DNA from: Mycobacterium colombiense
Lineage (GTDB): Bacteria > Actinomycetota > Actinomycetes > Mycobacteriales > Mycobacteriaceae
Direction: 5' to 3'
DNA: 64,000 nucleotides
Assembly: GCF_001672755.1 (NCBI RefSeq)
Contig: NZ_LZKI01000133.1
Location: 29,081 to 93,080, forward strand
The position numbers were made by a program, and so were the translations under genes. The notes beneath the pieces were generated by a model that saw only the letters and a program-made list of their open reading frames with translations, did no database searches and was not told the origin of the DNA. Positions 1 to 10,050 of this stretch are shown here, piece after piece; the first letter of the stretch is position 1; every line of letters begins with the position of its first letter.

Positions 1-309
1 CAGCAGGGCCGCATGATCGGCGGGTTGATCGGGGCGGCGATGGTGGAGCTGTTGTCGTTGGGCGCGGTGCCCGAGTGCCCGAGCGGCCCGCACCTGGGCT
101 ACACCAACATGTCGTTTCGCGTCGACGATCTCGACGCCGCCTACGACGCCGTGACGCGCCACCACCCCGGCGTCCGGGCCGACCCGCCCGTCGACATCGG
201 GGGCGTGCGGATGTTCTTCATCCACGACCCCGACGGCACGCCGATCGAGCTGGTGGAACTGCCCGGCGGCGCGACAAGCACGGTGCAGCTCTGGCGCCCG
301 GAGGCGTGA
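1..309 (+). CDS. VOC/glyoxalase-fold family protein, 5' partial
   Basis: The reading frame is open from the first base and ends at 307-309, so the N-terminus lies outside the window; the internal ATG at 13 is probably not the start. The visible C-terminal half has features of a vicinal-oxygen-chelate module: the stretch GYTNMSFRVDDLDAAYDAV (a beta strand followed by a helix) and FFIHDPDGTPIELVEL, the usual closing strand in which the Glu is a metal ligand. VOC proteins are normally 120-160 residues with two such modules, which fits a truncated copy. The substrate cannot be inferred. It lies 90 bp upstream of fadD11 on the same strand, but no functional link is evident. Confidence 0.75.
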   Translation, partial: QQGRMIGGLIGAAMVELLSLGAVPECPSGPHLGYTNMSFRVDDLDAAYDAVTRHHPGVRADPPVDIGGVRMFFIHDPDGTPIELVELPGGATSTVQLWRPEA

Positions 310-399
310 ACCGGTGAAGTCACGTGATATGTTCCCTGCCCCTGTGCTCGGACGTAGGCTCACGAAGGCAGTGCTGATGCGGCGCCGAGGAGGACGGAA

Positions 400-2226
400 A
401 TGACGACGGCCCAGAATCCGGCCACCCTGTGCGAGGCGTTTCAGCGCAACGCCGCGATCGACCCCGACGCCGTCGTGCTGCGCACACCCGGTGCTACCCA
501 GACGATGACGTGGCGCGAGTGCGCCGAACAGGTGCGCAAGGTCGCCGCCGGCCTTTCGGGGTTGGGGATCCGGCGCGGCGACGCCGTGTCGTTGATGATG
601 GCCAACCGGATCGAGTTCTATCCGCTCGAAATCGGTGCGCAACACCTTGGGGCGACGTCGTTTTCGGTCTACAACACGCTACCGGCCGAGCAGCTGACAT
701 ATCTGTTCGGCAACGCGGGCACCAAGGTCGCGATCTGCGAGGAGCAGTACGTGGGCCGGATCCGCGCCAGCGGGGTGCCGATCGAGCACATCGTCTGCAT
801 CGACGGCGCACCGCCGGGCACGCTGTCGGTCGAGCAGCTGTACGCGGCGGCCGAAGATGACTTCGACTTCGAATCAACCTGGCGCGCCGTACAACCCGAC
901 GACATCGTCACGCTCGTCTACACCTCGGGAACCACCGGAAACCCCAAGGGCGTGGAGATGACCCACGCCAACCTGCTGTTCGAGTCCCAGGCCCTCAACA
1001 GCGTGCTTCCCTCGAAGTTCGGTGACCGGGTCACCTCGTATCTGCCGACGGCGCACATGGCCGACCGCGTGATGGGGCTCTACGCCCTGGAGGTGTTCGG
1101 CGCCCAGGTCACGGTCGTGGACGATCCGCGGGCCATCGCCGCCGCGCTGCCCGACGTGCGGCCCACAGTGTGGGCCGCGGTGCCGCGGATCTGGGAAAAG
1201 CTCAAGGCGGGAATCGAATTCACCCTCGCCAACGAGGCCGACGAGGTCAAGCGCCAGGCGTTGCAGTGGGCGATGGCGGTGGCCGCCAAGCGGGCCGAGG
1301 CCCTGGTGGCCGGTGGCCGGATGCCGGACGAGCTGGCCGCCGAATGGGCCCGGGCCGACGAGCTGGTGTTGTCCAAGCTGCGCGAGCGGCTCGGGTTCGG
1401 CGAACTGCGCTGGGCGGTCTCGGGCGCTGCGCCGATCCCCAAGGAGACGCTGGCCTTCTTCGCCGGCATCGGGATTCCGATCGCCGAGGTGTGGGGCATG
1501 TCGGAGCTTAGTTGCGTTGCGGCCGTGAGTCATCCGCGTGACGCTCGACTGGGTTCGGTCGGCAAGCTGCTGCCCGGGCTGGAGGGCAGGATCGCCGACG
1601 ACGGCGAGTTCTTGGTGCGCGGCCCGCTGGTGATGCGAGGCTACCGCAAGGAGCCGGCGAAGACCGCCGAGGCGATCGACGCAGACGGCTGGCTGCACAC
1701 CGGCGACATCCTGGAGGCCGACGCCGAAGGCTACCTGCGCGTGGTGGACCGCAAGAAGGAGCTGATCATCAATGCGGCCGGAAAGAACATGTCCCCGGCC
1801 AACATTGAGAACGCCATCCTGGCCGCGTGTCCCATGGTCGGGGTGATGATCACCATCGGCGACGGACGGCCGTACAACACCGCACTGATGGTCTTCGACG
1901 CCGACTCGGTCGGCCCGTATGCGGCCCAGCGTGGCCTGCCCGACGCGTCTGCGGCCGCGCTGGCGGCCGACCCGGAGGTCGTCGCGCAGATCGCGGCCGG
2001 GGTGAGCGCGGGCAACGACAAACTCTCCCGGGTGGAACAGATCAAACGGTTCCGCATCCTGCCCACCTTGTGGGAGCCCGGCGGTGACGAGATCACGCTG
2101 ACGATGAAGCTCAAACGCAAGCCGATCATGGCGAAGTACGCCGACGAGATCGAGCAGCTCTATACAGCCGAACCGCATCCGGAGGTCCACGAGCCCGCCG
2201 AAGCCGCCACGGTGCAGCCGGCATGA
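400..2226 (+). CDS. fadD11: Long-chain fatty-acid-CoA ligase/AMP-binding protein FadD11
   Basis: A 608-residue ANL-superfamily adenylating enzyme. It carries the AMP/P-loop motif YTSGTTGNPKG at about residues 174-184, the A5-type region EVWGMSE, the A7/A8 hinge HTGDILEADAEGYLRVVDRKKE, and a C-terminal Lys-rich segment (LKRKPIMAKY) that contains the expected catalytic lysine. It should activate a fatty acid to acyl-AMP and then acyl-CoA, or pass it to a carrier protein. The start is supported by GAGGAGGA 5 nt upstream. The stop overlaps the plsB1 start as ATGA, so ligase and acyltransferase are translationally coupled, suggesting that the activated acyl group feeds glycerolipid synthesis. The name follows synteny with M. 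tuberculosis Rv1550-Rv1551, where fadD11 is adjacent to plsB1. Confidence 0.9.
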   Translation: MTTAQNPATLCEAFQRNAAIDPDAVVLRTPGATQTMTWRECAEQVRKVAAGLSGLGIRRGDAVSLMMANRIEFYPLEIGAQHLGATSFSVYNTLPAEQLTYLFGNAGTKVAICEEQYVGRIRASGVPIEHIVCIDGAPPGTLSVEQLYAAAEDDFDFESTWRAVQPDDIVTLVYTSGTTGNPKGVEMTHANLLFESQALNSVLPSKFGDRVTSYLPTAHMADRVMGLYALEVFGAQVTVVDDPRAIAAALPDVRPTVWAAVPRIWEKLKAGIEFTLANEADEVKRQALQWAMAVAAKRAEALVAGGRMPDELAAEWARADELVLSKLRERLGFGELRWAVSGAAPIPKETLAFFAGIGIPIAEVWGMSELSCVAAVSHPRDARLGSVGKLLPGLEGRIADDGEFLVRGPLVMRGYRKEPAKTAEAIDADGWLHTGDILEADAEGYLRVVDRKKELIINAAGKNMSPANIENAILAACPMVGVMITIGDGRPYNTALMVFDADSVGPYAAQRGLPDASAAALAADPEVVAQIAAGVSAGNDKLSRVEQIKRFRILPTLWEPGGDEITLTMKLKRKPIMAKYADEIEQLYTAEPHPEVHEPAEAATVQPA

Positions 2227-4115
2227 GCGGGGGACCGGCGGGGACCGCCCGGGAGATCGGCCGGGTGGGAGTGCGAAAGTTGTTGCAGCGCACCGGTGTC
2301 GTCACGGAATCGACATCGCCGCTGTCGACGGACCCGGCCGAGGTCGTCGAATTGCTGGGTGCGCCATGGTATGACGAGCGGCTGAGCAAGCTGGCCCATG
2401 ACCTGGGGCGCGATCTGGACAGCGTGCGCGCCGAGGCCGCCTGCTACCTGCGCGAGATGGCACCCTCGCTCGACGAATCGGCGATGGCGGCTTGGCGCGG
2501 CTTCAGCCGCTGGCTGATGCGGGCCTATGACGTGCTGACCGACGAGGACCAGATCGCCCAGTTGCGCAAGCTGGATCGCAAAGCCACGCTGGCGTTTGCC
2601 TTTTCGCATCGCTCCTATCTGGACGGCCTGCTGCTGCCCGAGGTGATCCAGGCCAGCCGGCTCTCGCCCGCGCTCACCTTCGGCGGCGCCAACCTGAACT
2701 TCTTCCCGATGGGCGCCTGGGCCAAGCGCACCGGCACCATCTTCATCCGCCGGCAGACCAAGGACATCCCGGTCTACCGCTTCGTGCTGCGCGCCTACGC
2801 CGCGCAGCTGGTGCAAAACCACGCCAACTTGACCTGGTCCATCGAGGGCGGCCGGACCAGGACCGGCAAGCTGCGGCCCCCGGTGTTCGGAATCCTGCGC
2901 TACATCGCCGACGCGGTCGACGAAATCGACGGCCCGGAAGTGTATCTGGTGCCCACCTCCATCGTGTACGACCAGCTGCACGAGGTGGAGGCCATGACCA
3001 CCGAGGCCTACGGTGCAACGAAGCGGCCCGAAGACTTTCGCTTCCTGATCCGGCTCGCCCGGCAGCAGGGCACCCGGCTGGGCCGGGCGTACCTGGACTT
3101 CGGCGAGCCGCTGCCGCTGCGCAAGCGGCTCGAGGAGTTGCGGTCCGATGAGTCGGGTGTCGGGACCGAGATCGAGCGCATCGCGCTGGACGTCGAGCAC
3201 CGCATCAATCGCGCGACACCCGTCACCCCGACGGCGGTGGTCAGCCTGGCGCTGCTGGGTGCGGACCGCTCGCTGTCCATCAGCGAGGTGCTGGCCACCG
3301 TGCAACCGCTGGCGAGCTACATCGCGGCGCGGCACTGGGCGGTGGCCGGGGCCGCCGACCTGACCAATCGCTCCACCATCCGCTGGACCCTGCACCAGCT
3401 CGTCGCCTCCGGCGTGGTGAGCGTCTACGACGCCGGGACCGAGGCCGTGTGGGGCATCGGTACCGACCAGCATCTGGTCGCGGCGTTCTACCGCAACACC
3501 GCCATCCACATCCTGGTCGACCGGGCCATCGCCGAGACGGCGTTGCTGGCCGCGGCCGAAGACGCCGAACAGTCCGTGGACGGATCGGTGCTGCCGGCGA
3601 CCGTGCGCGACGAGGCGCTCAAGCTGCGTGAATTGCTCAAATTCGAGTTCTTATTCTCCGCGCGCGCGCAATTCGAGAAGGACCTCGCCGACGAGGTCCG
3701 GCTGATCGGGCCGGTCGAGGACACCAGCAAGGCCGCTAGCGCTGCCTTCGTGCGCGGGCTGCTGGAACGCGCCGATCTGCTGCTCGCGCATCTGGTGTTG
3801 CGCCCGTTCCTGGACGCCTATCACATCGTCGCGGACCGGCTGGCCGCCTACGAGGACGAATCGTTCGACGAGGACGCCTTTCTGGCCGAGTGCCTGCAGG
3901 TCGGCAAGCAATGGGAACTGCAGCGCAGGATCGCCAGCGCCGAATCGCGGTCGATGGAGCTGTTCAAGACCGCGCTGCGACTGGCGCGGCATCGCGAACT
4001 GGTCGAGGGCTTCGGGGACCCGCAGATCGCCCACCGACGGCGTGAGTTCGCCGACGAGATCGCCACCGCCATCGCGCGGGTGAATACCATTGCGGAGCTG
4101 GCCAGAACGCGTTGA
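2223..4115 (+). CDS. plsB1: Glycerol-3-phosphate acyltransferase PlsB1
   Basis: A 630-residue protein of the PlsB-type GPAT family, which acylates sn-glycerol-3-phosphate at position 1. All acyltransferase blocks are visible: the catalytic HX4D motif as HRSYLD (His129, Asp134), the GGANLNFFPMG/FIRRQ block, the SIEGGRTRTGK block that binds glycerol-3-phosphate, and VYLVPTSIVYDQL. The C-terminal 250 residues are the helical PlsB extension. It overlaps fadD11 by 4 nt. Length and order match M. tuberculosis plsB1 (Rv1551). It probably acts at the inner face of the membrane. The frdABCD genes that follow plsB1 in M. tuberculosis are absent here. Confidence 0.9.
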   Translation: MSGGPAGTAREIGRVGVRKLLQRTGVVTESTSPLSTDPAEVVELLGAPWYDERLSKLAHDLGRDLDSVRAEAACYLREMAPSLDESAMAAWRGFSRWLMRAYDVLTDEDQIAQLRKLDRKATLAFAFSHRSYLDGLLLPEVIQASRLSPALTFGGANLNFFPMGAWAKRTGTIFIRRQTKDIPVYRFVLRAYAAQLVQNHANLTWSIEGGRTRTGKLRPPVFGILRYIADAVDEIDGPEVYLVPTSIVYDQLHEVEAMTTEAYGATKRPEDFRFLIRLARQQGTRLGRAYLDFGEPLPLRKRLEELRSDESGVGTEIERIALDVEHRINRATPVTPTAVVSLALLGADRSLSISEVLATVQPLASYIAARHWAVAGAADLTNRSTIRWTLHQLVASGVVSVYDAGTEAVWGIGTDQHLVAAFYRNTAIHILVDRAIAETALLAAAEDAEQSVDGSVLPATVRDEALKLRELLKFEFLFSARAQFEKDLADEVRLIGPVEDTSKAASAAFVRGLLERADLLLAHLVLRPFLDAYHIVADRLAAYEDESFDEDAFLAECLQVGKQWELQRRIASAESRSMELFKTALRLARHRELVEGFGDPQIAHRRREFADEIATAIARVNTIAELARTR

Positions 4116-4234
4116 GCGCGCGTTCGTCCCCGGGCGGCGTGGTTCACGGACCGTTAACGTTTGGTCGCGATAGTGCGTTGGCGACGTCGGTGATGGTCGA
4201 CGGTGTTCGATAGGGCCGGTGAAGCGAGGATTTG

Positions 4235-5014
4235 ATGAGTGAGAAGTCCAGCGGGCAGTCCCGCCCGCTGATCGGGTACGTCACCCACGAGATCGCGCCC
4301 CCGATCAGCCCCGCGCCGATCGGCCGGGAGTGGATGTCGGAGATACGCCAGGGCTGGCCGCACCGGTGTCTGCCGATGCTGATCGCCAACCAGAGCGGCT
4401 GGGAGGTGCGCAACCGCAGCGCGTTCACCGCGACGTGGATGGGCGGCAACGATCGCACCAACCTGATGATCGCCCCCGACACCCGCGAAAGCGGCCAGTT
4501 TCTGCCCTCCAGCCACTTCGGCTACGGCATCTTGACCTGGCATCTGCCGATCCTGTTCCGCACCCCGCCGGGCTACAACCTGCTGGCCCGCGGGCCGGCC
4601 AACTATCCGAAGGACGCCATCTCCCCGCTGGAAGGCATCGTCGAAACCGATTGGTCCACCTCAAGTTTCAGCATGAACTGGAAGTTCACCCGCGAGTTCA
4701 TGCCGGTGCGGTTCGAGGTCGGCGAGCCGATCTGCATGATCGTGCCGCAACGTCGGGCCGAGCTCGAGGAGTTCGCCCCCGAACTTCGGCCCATCGAATC
4801 CGACGAGCAACTGCACCGCAAGCATGAGCACTTCCTCGGTTCACGCGGCGCACTGGGCCGCGAGCAGGAGGCTGCGGGCGGCGCCGGGAACGAGAAGGTG
4901 CCGTGGCAAGGCGATTACACGCGGGGCCGGCACAGCGACGGCGAGCCCGGCGCGGAAGACCACCAGACCCGCCGTCATCTCCGGTCGTTCGTCCAGCCCG
5001 AGAACGCGGACTAG
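4235..5014 (+). CDS. Conserved protein of unknown function (DUF6065-like)
   Basis: A 259-residue soluble protein. I recognise the overall pattern of the DUF6065 family: an N-terminal PLIGYVTHEIAPPISPAP segment, a central Trp-rich stretch (FGYGILTWHLPILFRTPPGYNLLARGP), and a C-terminal PWQGDYTRG motif before a charged tail. No catalytic motif or signal peptide is visible and no function is assigned. ATG 4235 is preferred over TTG 4232 because AGGA at 4227-4230 is spaced correctly for it. It stands alone: 120 bp after plsB1 and convergent with the monooxygenase gene, with 7 bp between the two stops. Confidence 0.75.
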   Translation: MSEKSSGQSRPLIGYVTHEIAPPISPAPIGREWMSEIRQGWPHRCLPMLIANQSGWEVRNRSAFTATWMGGNDRTNLMIAPDTRESGQFLPSSHFGYGILTWHLPILFRTPPGYNLLARGPANYPKDAISPLEGIVETDWSTSSFSMNWKFTREFMPVRFEVGEPICMIVPQRRAELEEFAPELRPIESDEQLHRKHEHFLGSRGALGREQEAAGGAGNEKVPWQGDYTRGRHSDGEPGAEDHQTRRHLRSFVQPENAD

Positions 5015-5021
5015 AACGAAA

Positions 5022-6481
<1,460 letters not shown>

Positions 6482-6485
<4 letters not shown>

Positions 6486-6889
6486 CGGACCGCTCCTTCC
6501 GGTTGCGGGTACCAGCGACGGATGTCGCCGGGGGTGGATTGCGCTGCCTGGTTGAAGACGAAGCGGCAGCCGGGCTGGGTGGTGTGCGCGATGTTGACGA
6601 TCGACTCGAACAGCAGCGTGTTGCCGGCGACCAGGCGAATCCCGGCGCCGATCAGGACGGCGTCGTAGCGCTTGGCGCGCAGCCACTCGCCGGCCTTTTC
6701 GGCGCCGGCGGTGCCGAAGTTGATCAGGCAGTTGTCGACCTGGTATCCGGCGGCACGCAGACCCGCGACGTTGTCGTCGTTGGCGGCCCGCAGCACCTCC
6801 CTCGACAGGCCAGCGAACTGGGCGAACTCCGGTGACGAGTAGTCGATCACGTCGGGATCGAGCCCGATCTGGATGACGGTGACGGTCAT
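6482..6889 (-). CDS. Conserved hypothetical protein co-transcribed with monooxygenase
   Basis: A 135-residue protein I cannot place in a named family. It is mixed alpha/beta with a Rossmann-like look (MTVTVIQIGLDPDVIDYSS at the start, then YDAVLIGAGIRLV), contains two Cys and no signal peptide or membrane segment. It is the first gene of the operon with the FAD monooxygenase. The start at 6889 follows a strong GAGGAGG site; a longer upstream frame runs through the regulatory region and is rejected. Because it sits first in a TetR-controlled operon, a role as accessory or substrate-handling partner of the monooxygenase is plausible but is only inferred. Confidence 0.75.
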
Positions 6890-6913
6890 GTCTGAGCCTC
6901 CTCGACCAGCTGA

Positions 6914-6972
6914 TTCAACAACTGTTGAAATCAACGTAAGCCCAGTTTCTAGCCATGTCAACAGTTGTTGAA
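6914..6972. promoter_or_regulatory. Two inverted copies of a TetR-type operator in the divergent promoter region
   Basis: Site 1 is TTCAACAACTGTTGAA (6914-6929), a 7-bp inverted repeat around a 2-bp centre. Site 2 at 6957-6972, GTCAACAGTTGTTGAA, is the reverse complement of site 1 with one mismatch. Their centres are about 43 bp apart, close to four helical turns. Site 1 lies just downstream of a possible minus-strand -10 (TACGTT, complement of 6933-6938) and would cover the operon start point. Site 2 lies immediately upstream of the tetR -10 (TAGAAT, 6974-6979). Autoregulation plus repression of the monooxygenase operon is the obvious reading. Confidence 0.8.
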
Positions 6973-6985
6973 CTAGAATTTCGGC

Positions 6986-7537
6986 ATGCCCACCCGCGAC
7001 GGCAAAGTCACCCGCGCGACGATCCTCAGCGCGGCGCGGACCCTGTTCTCCACTCATGGCTTCGAGCGGACCACCATCCGTTCGATCGCGGCCGAGGCCG
7101 GCGTCGACCCCGCGCTCGTCATGCACTACTTCGGCAACAAGGCCGACCTGTTCGCCGCGGTCTCGCGGCTCGACATCACCTTCCCCGACCTCACCGGCAT
7201 CGCCCCGGACCGCATCGCCGACGTCCTGGTGCCGTTCCTGATCCGGGTGTGGGATCCGGCCGGGTCGTTCCTGCCGCTACTGCGCGCGGCCGCCACCAAC
7301 CGGACCGCCGCCGACGCGCTTCTGGAGGTGTTCGTCGAAAAGGTGGCGCCAGCCCTGGCCACCGTCACGCCCGACCGCGCCGCCGAGCGGACCGCGATGG
7401 TGGGATCCCAGGTGTTGGGAATCGCGGTGGCGCGCAACGTCGTCGGGGTGCCCGCGCTGGCCGCGATGGACGACGCGACGCTGACCGAATGGCTGCGCCC
7501 GGTGCTCGCCCACTACCTCACCGGGGCGGCGCCGTGA
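6986..7537 (+). CDS. TetR/AcrR family transcriptional regulator
   Basis: A 183-residue regulator. The N-terminal 50 residues form the TetR helix-turn-helix (ILSAARTLFSTHGFERTTI, then IAAEAGVDPALVMHYFGNKADLF); the rest is the variable helical ligand-binding/dimer domain, resembling the TetR_C group common in actinomycetes. It is divergent from the two-gene monooxygenase operon, with two matching palindromes between them. There is no Shine-Dalgarno sequence; TAGAAT ends 6 nt before the ATG, so the transcript is probably leaderless, as is common in mycobacteria. The ligand is unknown. Confidence 0.92.
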   Translation: MPTRDGKVTRATILSAARTLFSTHGFERTTIRSIAAEAGVDPALVMHYFGNKADLFAAVSRLDITFPDLTGIAPDRIADVLVPFLIRVWDPAGSFLPLLRAAATNRTAADALLEVFVEKVAPALATVTPDRAAERTAMVGSQVLGIAVARNVVGVPALAAMDDATLTEWLRPVLAHYLTGAAP

Positions 7538-7591
7538 TGGCCGCCCGCGGCGAAGAGTGGGACCGCGAAACCGCCGCCTAGAGTTGAGGCC

Positions 7592-8029
7592 ATGCCGTTA
7601 GAAGGGGAGTACCTGCCGAGCCCATGGGATTGGTCTCGCGAGCAGGCTGACAAATACGCCGAGTCGGGGGGAGCCGAGGCCGCCGACATGAAGGGCAAGC
7701 CGATCATTCTGCTGACCACGGTCGGCGCGAAGACCGGCAAACTGCGCAAGACACCGCTGATGCGGGTCGAACACGACGGCCAGTACGCGGTCGTCGCCTC
7801 GCTGGGCGGGGCGCCGAAGAACCCGGTCTGGTACCACAACATCAAGAAGAACCCCCGCGTCGAGCTGCAGGACGGCTCGACGACCCGCGATTACGACGCC
7901 CGGGAGGTCTTCGACGATGAGAAGGCCACCTGGTGGGAGCGTGCCGTCGAGGCGTGGCCGGAGTACGCCGAGTATCAGACCAAGACCGACCGCCAGATCC
8001 CGGTGTTCGTGCTGACCCCGGTCGGCTGA
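7592..8029 (+). CDS. Deazaflavin (F420)-dependent nitroreductase family protein (DUF385)
   Basis: A 145-residue protein of the Ddn/FDOR family (split-barrel fold, cofactor F420). Diagnostic segments are [25 protein letters not shown], the F420-phosphate-binding region, and [25 protein letters not shown], seen in nearly all mycobacterial members. It matches M. tuberculosis Rv1558, which also precedes ilvA. Members reduce quinones or nitro-compounds with F420H2; the physiological substrate here is not known. It lies 38 bp before ilvA. Confidence 0.88.
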   Translation: MPLEGEYLPSPWDWSREQADKYAESGGAEAADMKGKPIILLTTVGAKTGKLRKTPLMRVEHDGQYAVVASLGGAPKNPVWYHNIKKNPRVELQDGSTTRDYDAREVFDDEKATWWERAVEAWPEYAEYQTKTDRQIPVFVLTPVG

Positions 8030-8067
8030 ATTCCGGAGTTGGTCGGCTGTCATGGCACCATTAGTCA

Positions 8068-9351
8068 GTGTCCGCCGAATTGAGCCAGAGCCCGCGCGTC
8101 TCGCCGTTATCCGCGGCTGACATCGACAGCGCGGCCAAGCGGATCGCCGCGGTGGTCACGCCGACCCCGCTGCAGTTCAGCGACCGGTTGTCGGCGCTCA
8201 CCGGCGCCCAGGTCTACCTCAAGCGCGAGGACCTGCAGATCGTGCGCTCCTACAAGCTGCGGGGCGCCTACAACCTGCTCGTCCAGCTGTCCGAGGCGGA
8301 GCTGGCCGCGGGCGTGGTGTGCTCCTCGGCGGGCAACCACGCGCAGGGCTTCGCCTACGCGTGCCGGATGTTGCAAGTACACGGCCGCGTCTATGTGCCG
8401 GCCAAGACGCCCATGCAGAAGCGCGACCGGATCCGCTACCACGGGGGCGACTTCATCGACCTGATCGTGGGCGGTACCACCTACGACCTGGCCGCCGAGG
8501 CGGCGCTGGCCGACGTGCAAAGCACCGGCGCCACCCTGGTGCCGCCCTATGACGATCTGCGCACCATGGCGGGCCAGGGCACCATCGGCGTCGAACTGCT
8601 CGACCAGCTGGACAACGAGCCGGACCTGGTGGTCGTCCCGGTGGGCGGCGGCGGCTGCATCGCCGGCATCACCACCTATCTCGCCGAGCGCACCGACAAC
8701 ACCTCGGTGCTGGGCGTCGAGCCGGCCGGCGCCGCGGCGATGATGGCCGCGCTGTCCGCCGGCGAGCCGGTGACGCTGGACCACGTCGACCAGTTCGTCG
8801 ACGGCGCCGCGGTGCGGCGGGCGGGCGACCTGACCTACGCCGCGCTGGCGGCGGCCGGCGACATGGTGTCGATCACCGCGGTCGACGAGGGAGCGGTGTG
8901 CACCGCGATGCTCGGCCTCTATCAGAACGAGGGCATCATCGCCGAGCCCGCGGGCGCGCTGTCCGTCACCGGACTGCTGGACGCCGACATCGTGCCGGGA
9001 TCCACTGTGGTGTGCCTGATTTCGGGTGGCAACAACGACGTGTCGCGCTACGGCGAAGTGCTCGAGCGCTCGCTGGTCCACCTCGGCCTCAAGCATTACT
9101 TCCTGGTGGACTTTCCGCAGGAGCCCGGCGCGCTGCGCGGCTTCCTCGACACGGTGCTCGGGCCGGACGACGACATCACCCTGTTCGAGTACGTCAAGCG
9201 CAACAACCGGGAGACCGGCGAGGCGCTGGTCGGCATCCAGCTGGGGTCCTCGGCCGACCTGGACGGCCTACTGGACCGGATGCGGGCGACGGAGCTGCAC
9301 GTCGAGAGCCTGAAACCGGGCTCGCCGGCCTACCGGTACCTGCTGCTCTAG
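8068..9351 (+). CDS. ilvA: Threonine dehydratase IlvA
   Basis: A 427-residue fold-type II PLP enzyme that deaminates threonine to 2-oxobutanoate, the first step of isoleucine synthesis. The PLP lysine is Lys63 in RSYKLRGAY, followed by SSAGNHAQG (phosphate loop) and VPVGGGGC (glycine loop). The C-terminal 90 residues form one ACT-like regulatory domain, shorter than the E. coli enzyme but normal for actinomycetes. The start is GTG 8068. The last 4 bp overlap the stop of the convergent FMN-binding gene. Order matches M. tuberculosis Rv1558-Rv1559. Confidence 0.93.
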   Translation: MSAELSQSPRVSPLSAADIDSAAKRIAAVVTPTPLQFSDRLSALTGAQVYLKREDLQIVRSYKLRGAYNLLVQLSEAELAAGVVCSSAGNHAQGFAYACRMLQVHGRVYVPAKTPMQKRDRIRYHGGDFIDLIVGGTTYDLAAEAALADVQSTGATLVPPYDDLRTMAGQGTIGVELLDQLDNEPDLVVVPVGGGGCIAGITTYLAERTDNTSVLGVEPAGAAAMMAALSAGEPVTLDHVDQFVDGAAVRRAGDLTYAALAAAGDMVSITAVDEGAVCTAMLGLYQNEGIIAEPAGALSVTGLLDADIVPGSTVVCLISGGNNDVSRYGEVLERSLVHLGLKHYFLVDFPQEPGALRGFLDTVLGPDDDITLFEYVKRNNRETGEALVGIQLGSSADLDGLLDRMRATELHVESLKPGSPAYRYLLL

Positions 9352-10010
9352 CCCGCCAGGTAGCGCGGCAGCGCGACCCCGGGGTCGAGGTCGTCGGCCG
9401 GCACCGGCGTTCCGGCCGTCAGGCTCAGCGGCACCACGCCCGCCCAGTGCGGCAGCGGAAGGTCCTGCGGATCGTCGGCCGGGGGACCGCTGCGCACCTT
9501 CGCCGACACCTCGACGAGGTCGAGCGCGAGCACCCCGGTCGCGGCGAGCTCACGGGCATCGGGCGCCCTGCAGTCGGCGGCGCGCCCCACCGCGATGTGG
9601 TCGAGCAGGCAGCTCAGCGCGCGCGACTTTTCCGCCGGATCGTCGACGACGCGGGCGTCACCGACCACGACCACCGAGCGGAAGTTCACCGAGTGGTGCA
9701 TCGCCGACCGGGCCAGCACCAGCCCGTCGACCAGGGTGACGGTGACGCAGACCGGCAGGCCCGCCCCCGACGCGTGGGCCGCCCTGGCCGCCAGCAACGG
9801 GCCGCCGCCCGTCGAACCGTGCAGGTAGAGCGTTTCATCGAGCCGGGCATGCGTCGTGGGCAGGACCACCGGCCGACCTGCGCTCGAGTAGCCCAGATGG
9901 CAGATCAGCGCCTCGTCGAGGATGCCGTGAACGGTGCTGCGGTCATAGCGGGCGCGCTCCCGGTAGCGGGTCGGGGTGGTGCGTGCCGTCGGCTGGTATG
10001 CGGTGTCCAC
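9348..10010 (-). CDS. Pyridoxamine 5'-phosphate oxidase-like FMN-binding protein (NimA-like)
   Basis: A 220-residue split-barrel flavin-binding protein of the Pyridox_ox_2 group that includes nitroimidazole-resistance proteins. Visible family signs are ILDEALICHLGYSSAGRPVVLPTTHARLDETLYLHGST near the N-terminus, and SAMHHSVNFRSVVVVGDARVV. Such proteins bind FMN (some F420 or haem) and reduce small molecules. It is divergent from a MocR-type PLP regulator, an arrangement in which the regulator usually controls its neighbour. Start GTG 10010 has AGAGGG about 7 nt upstream. Whether the link is to vitamin B6 metabolism or to detoxification cannot be decided from sequence. Confidence 0.82.
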   Translation of the reverse strand: MDTAYQPTARTTPTRYRERARYDRSTVHGILDEALICHLGYSSAGRPVVLPTTHARLDETLYLHGSTGGGPLLAARAAHASGAGLPVCVTVTLVDGLVLARSAMHHSVNFRSVVVVGDARVVDDPAEKSRALSCLLDHIAVGRAADCRAPDARELAATGVLALDLVEVSAKVRSGPPADDPQDLPLPHWAGVVPLSLTAGTPVPADDLDPGVALPRYLAG

Positions 10011-10020
10011 GAGATTGCCC

Positions 10021-10050
10021 TCTAGTTTGTTCTAGTACATAATATATTGC
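10021..10050. promoter_or_regulatory. mocR promoter with 10-bp-spaced direct repeats
   Basis: TCTAGT occurs at 10021-10026 and again at 10031-10036, exactly one helical turn apart. It is followed by CATAAT (10038-10043), a good -10 placed 7 nt before the GTG start of the MocR gene, so the message is probably leaderless. MocR proteins typically bind direct repeats of short half-sites next to their own promoters, which fits. The same 40 bp must hold the promoter of the divergent FMN-binding gene. Confidence 0.55.

Noticed and set aside
874..2190. Long open frame antisense to fadD11 (about 438 codons)
   Set aside because: Its product is rich in Gly, Arg, His and Val with no recognisable domain; it is the usual antisense shadow of a high-G+C gene whose sense frame has clear AMP-ligase motifs.
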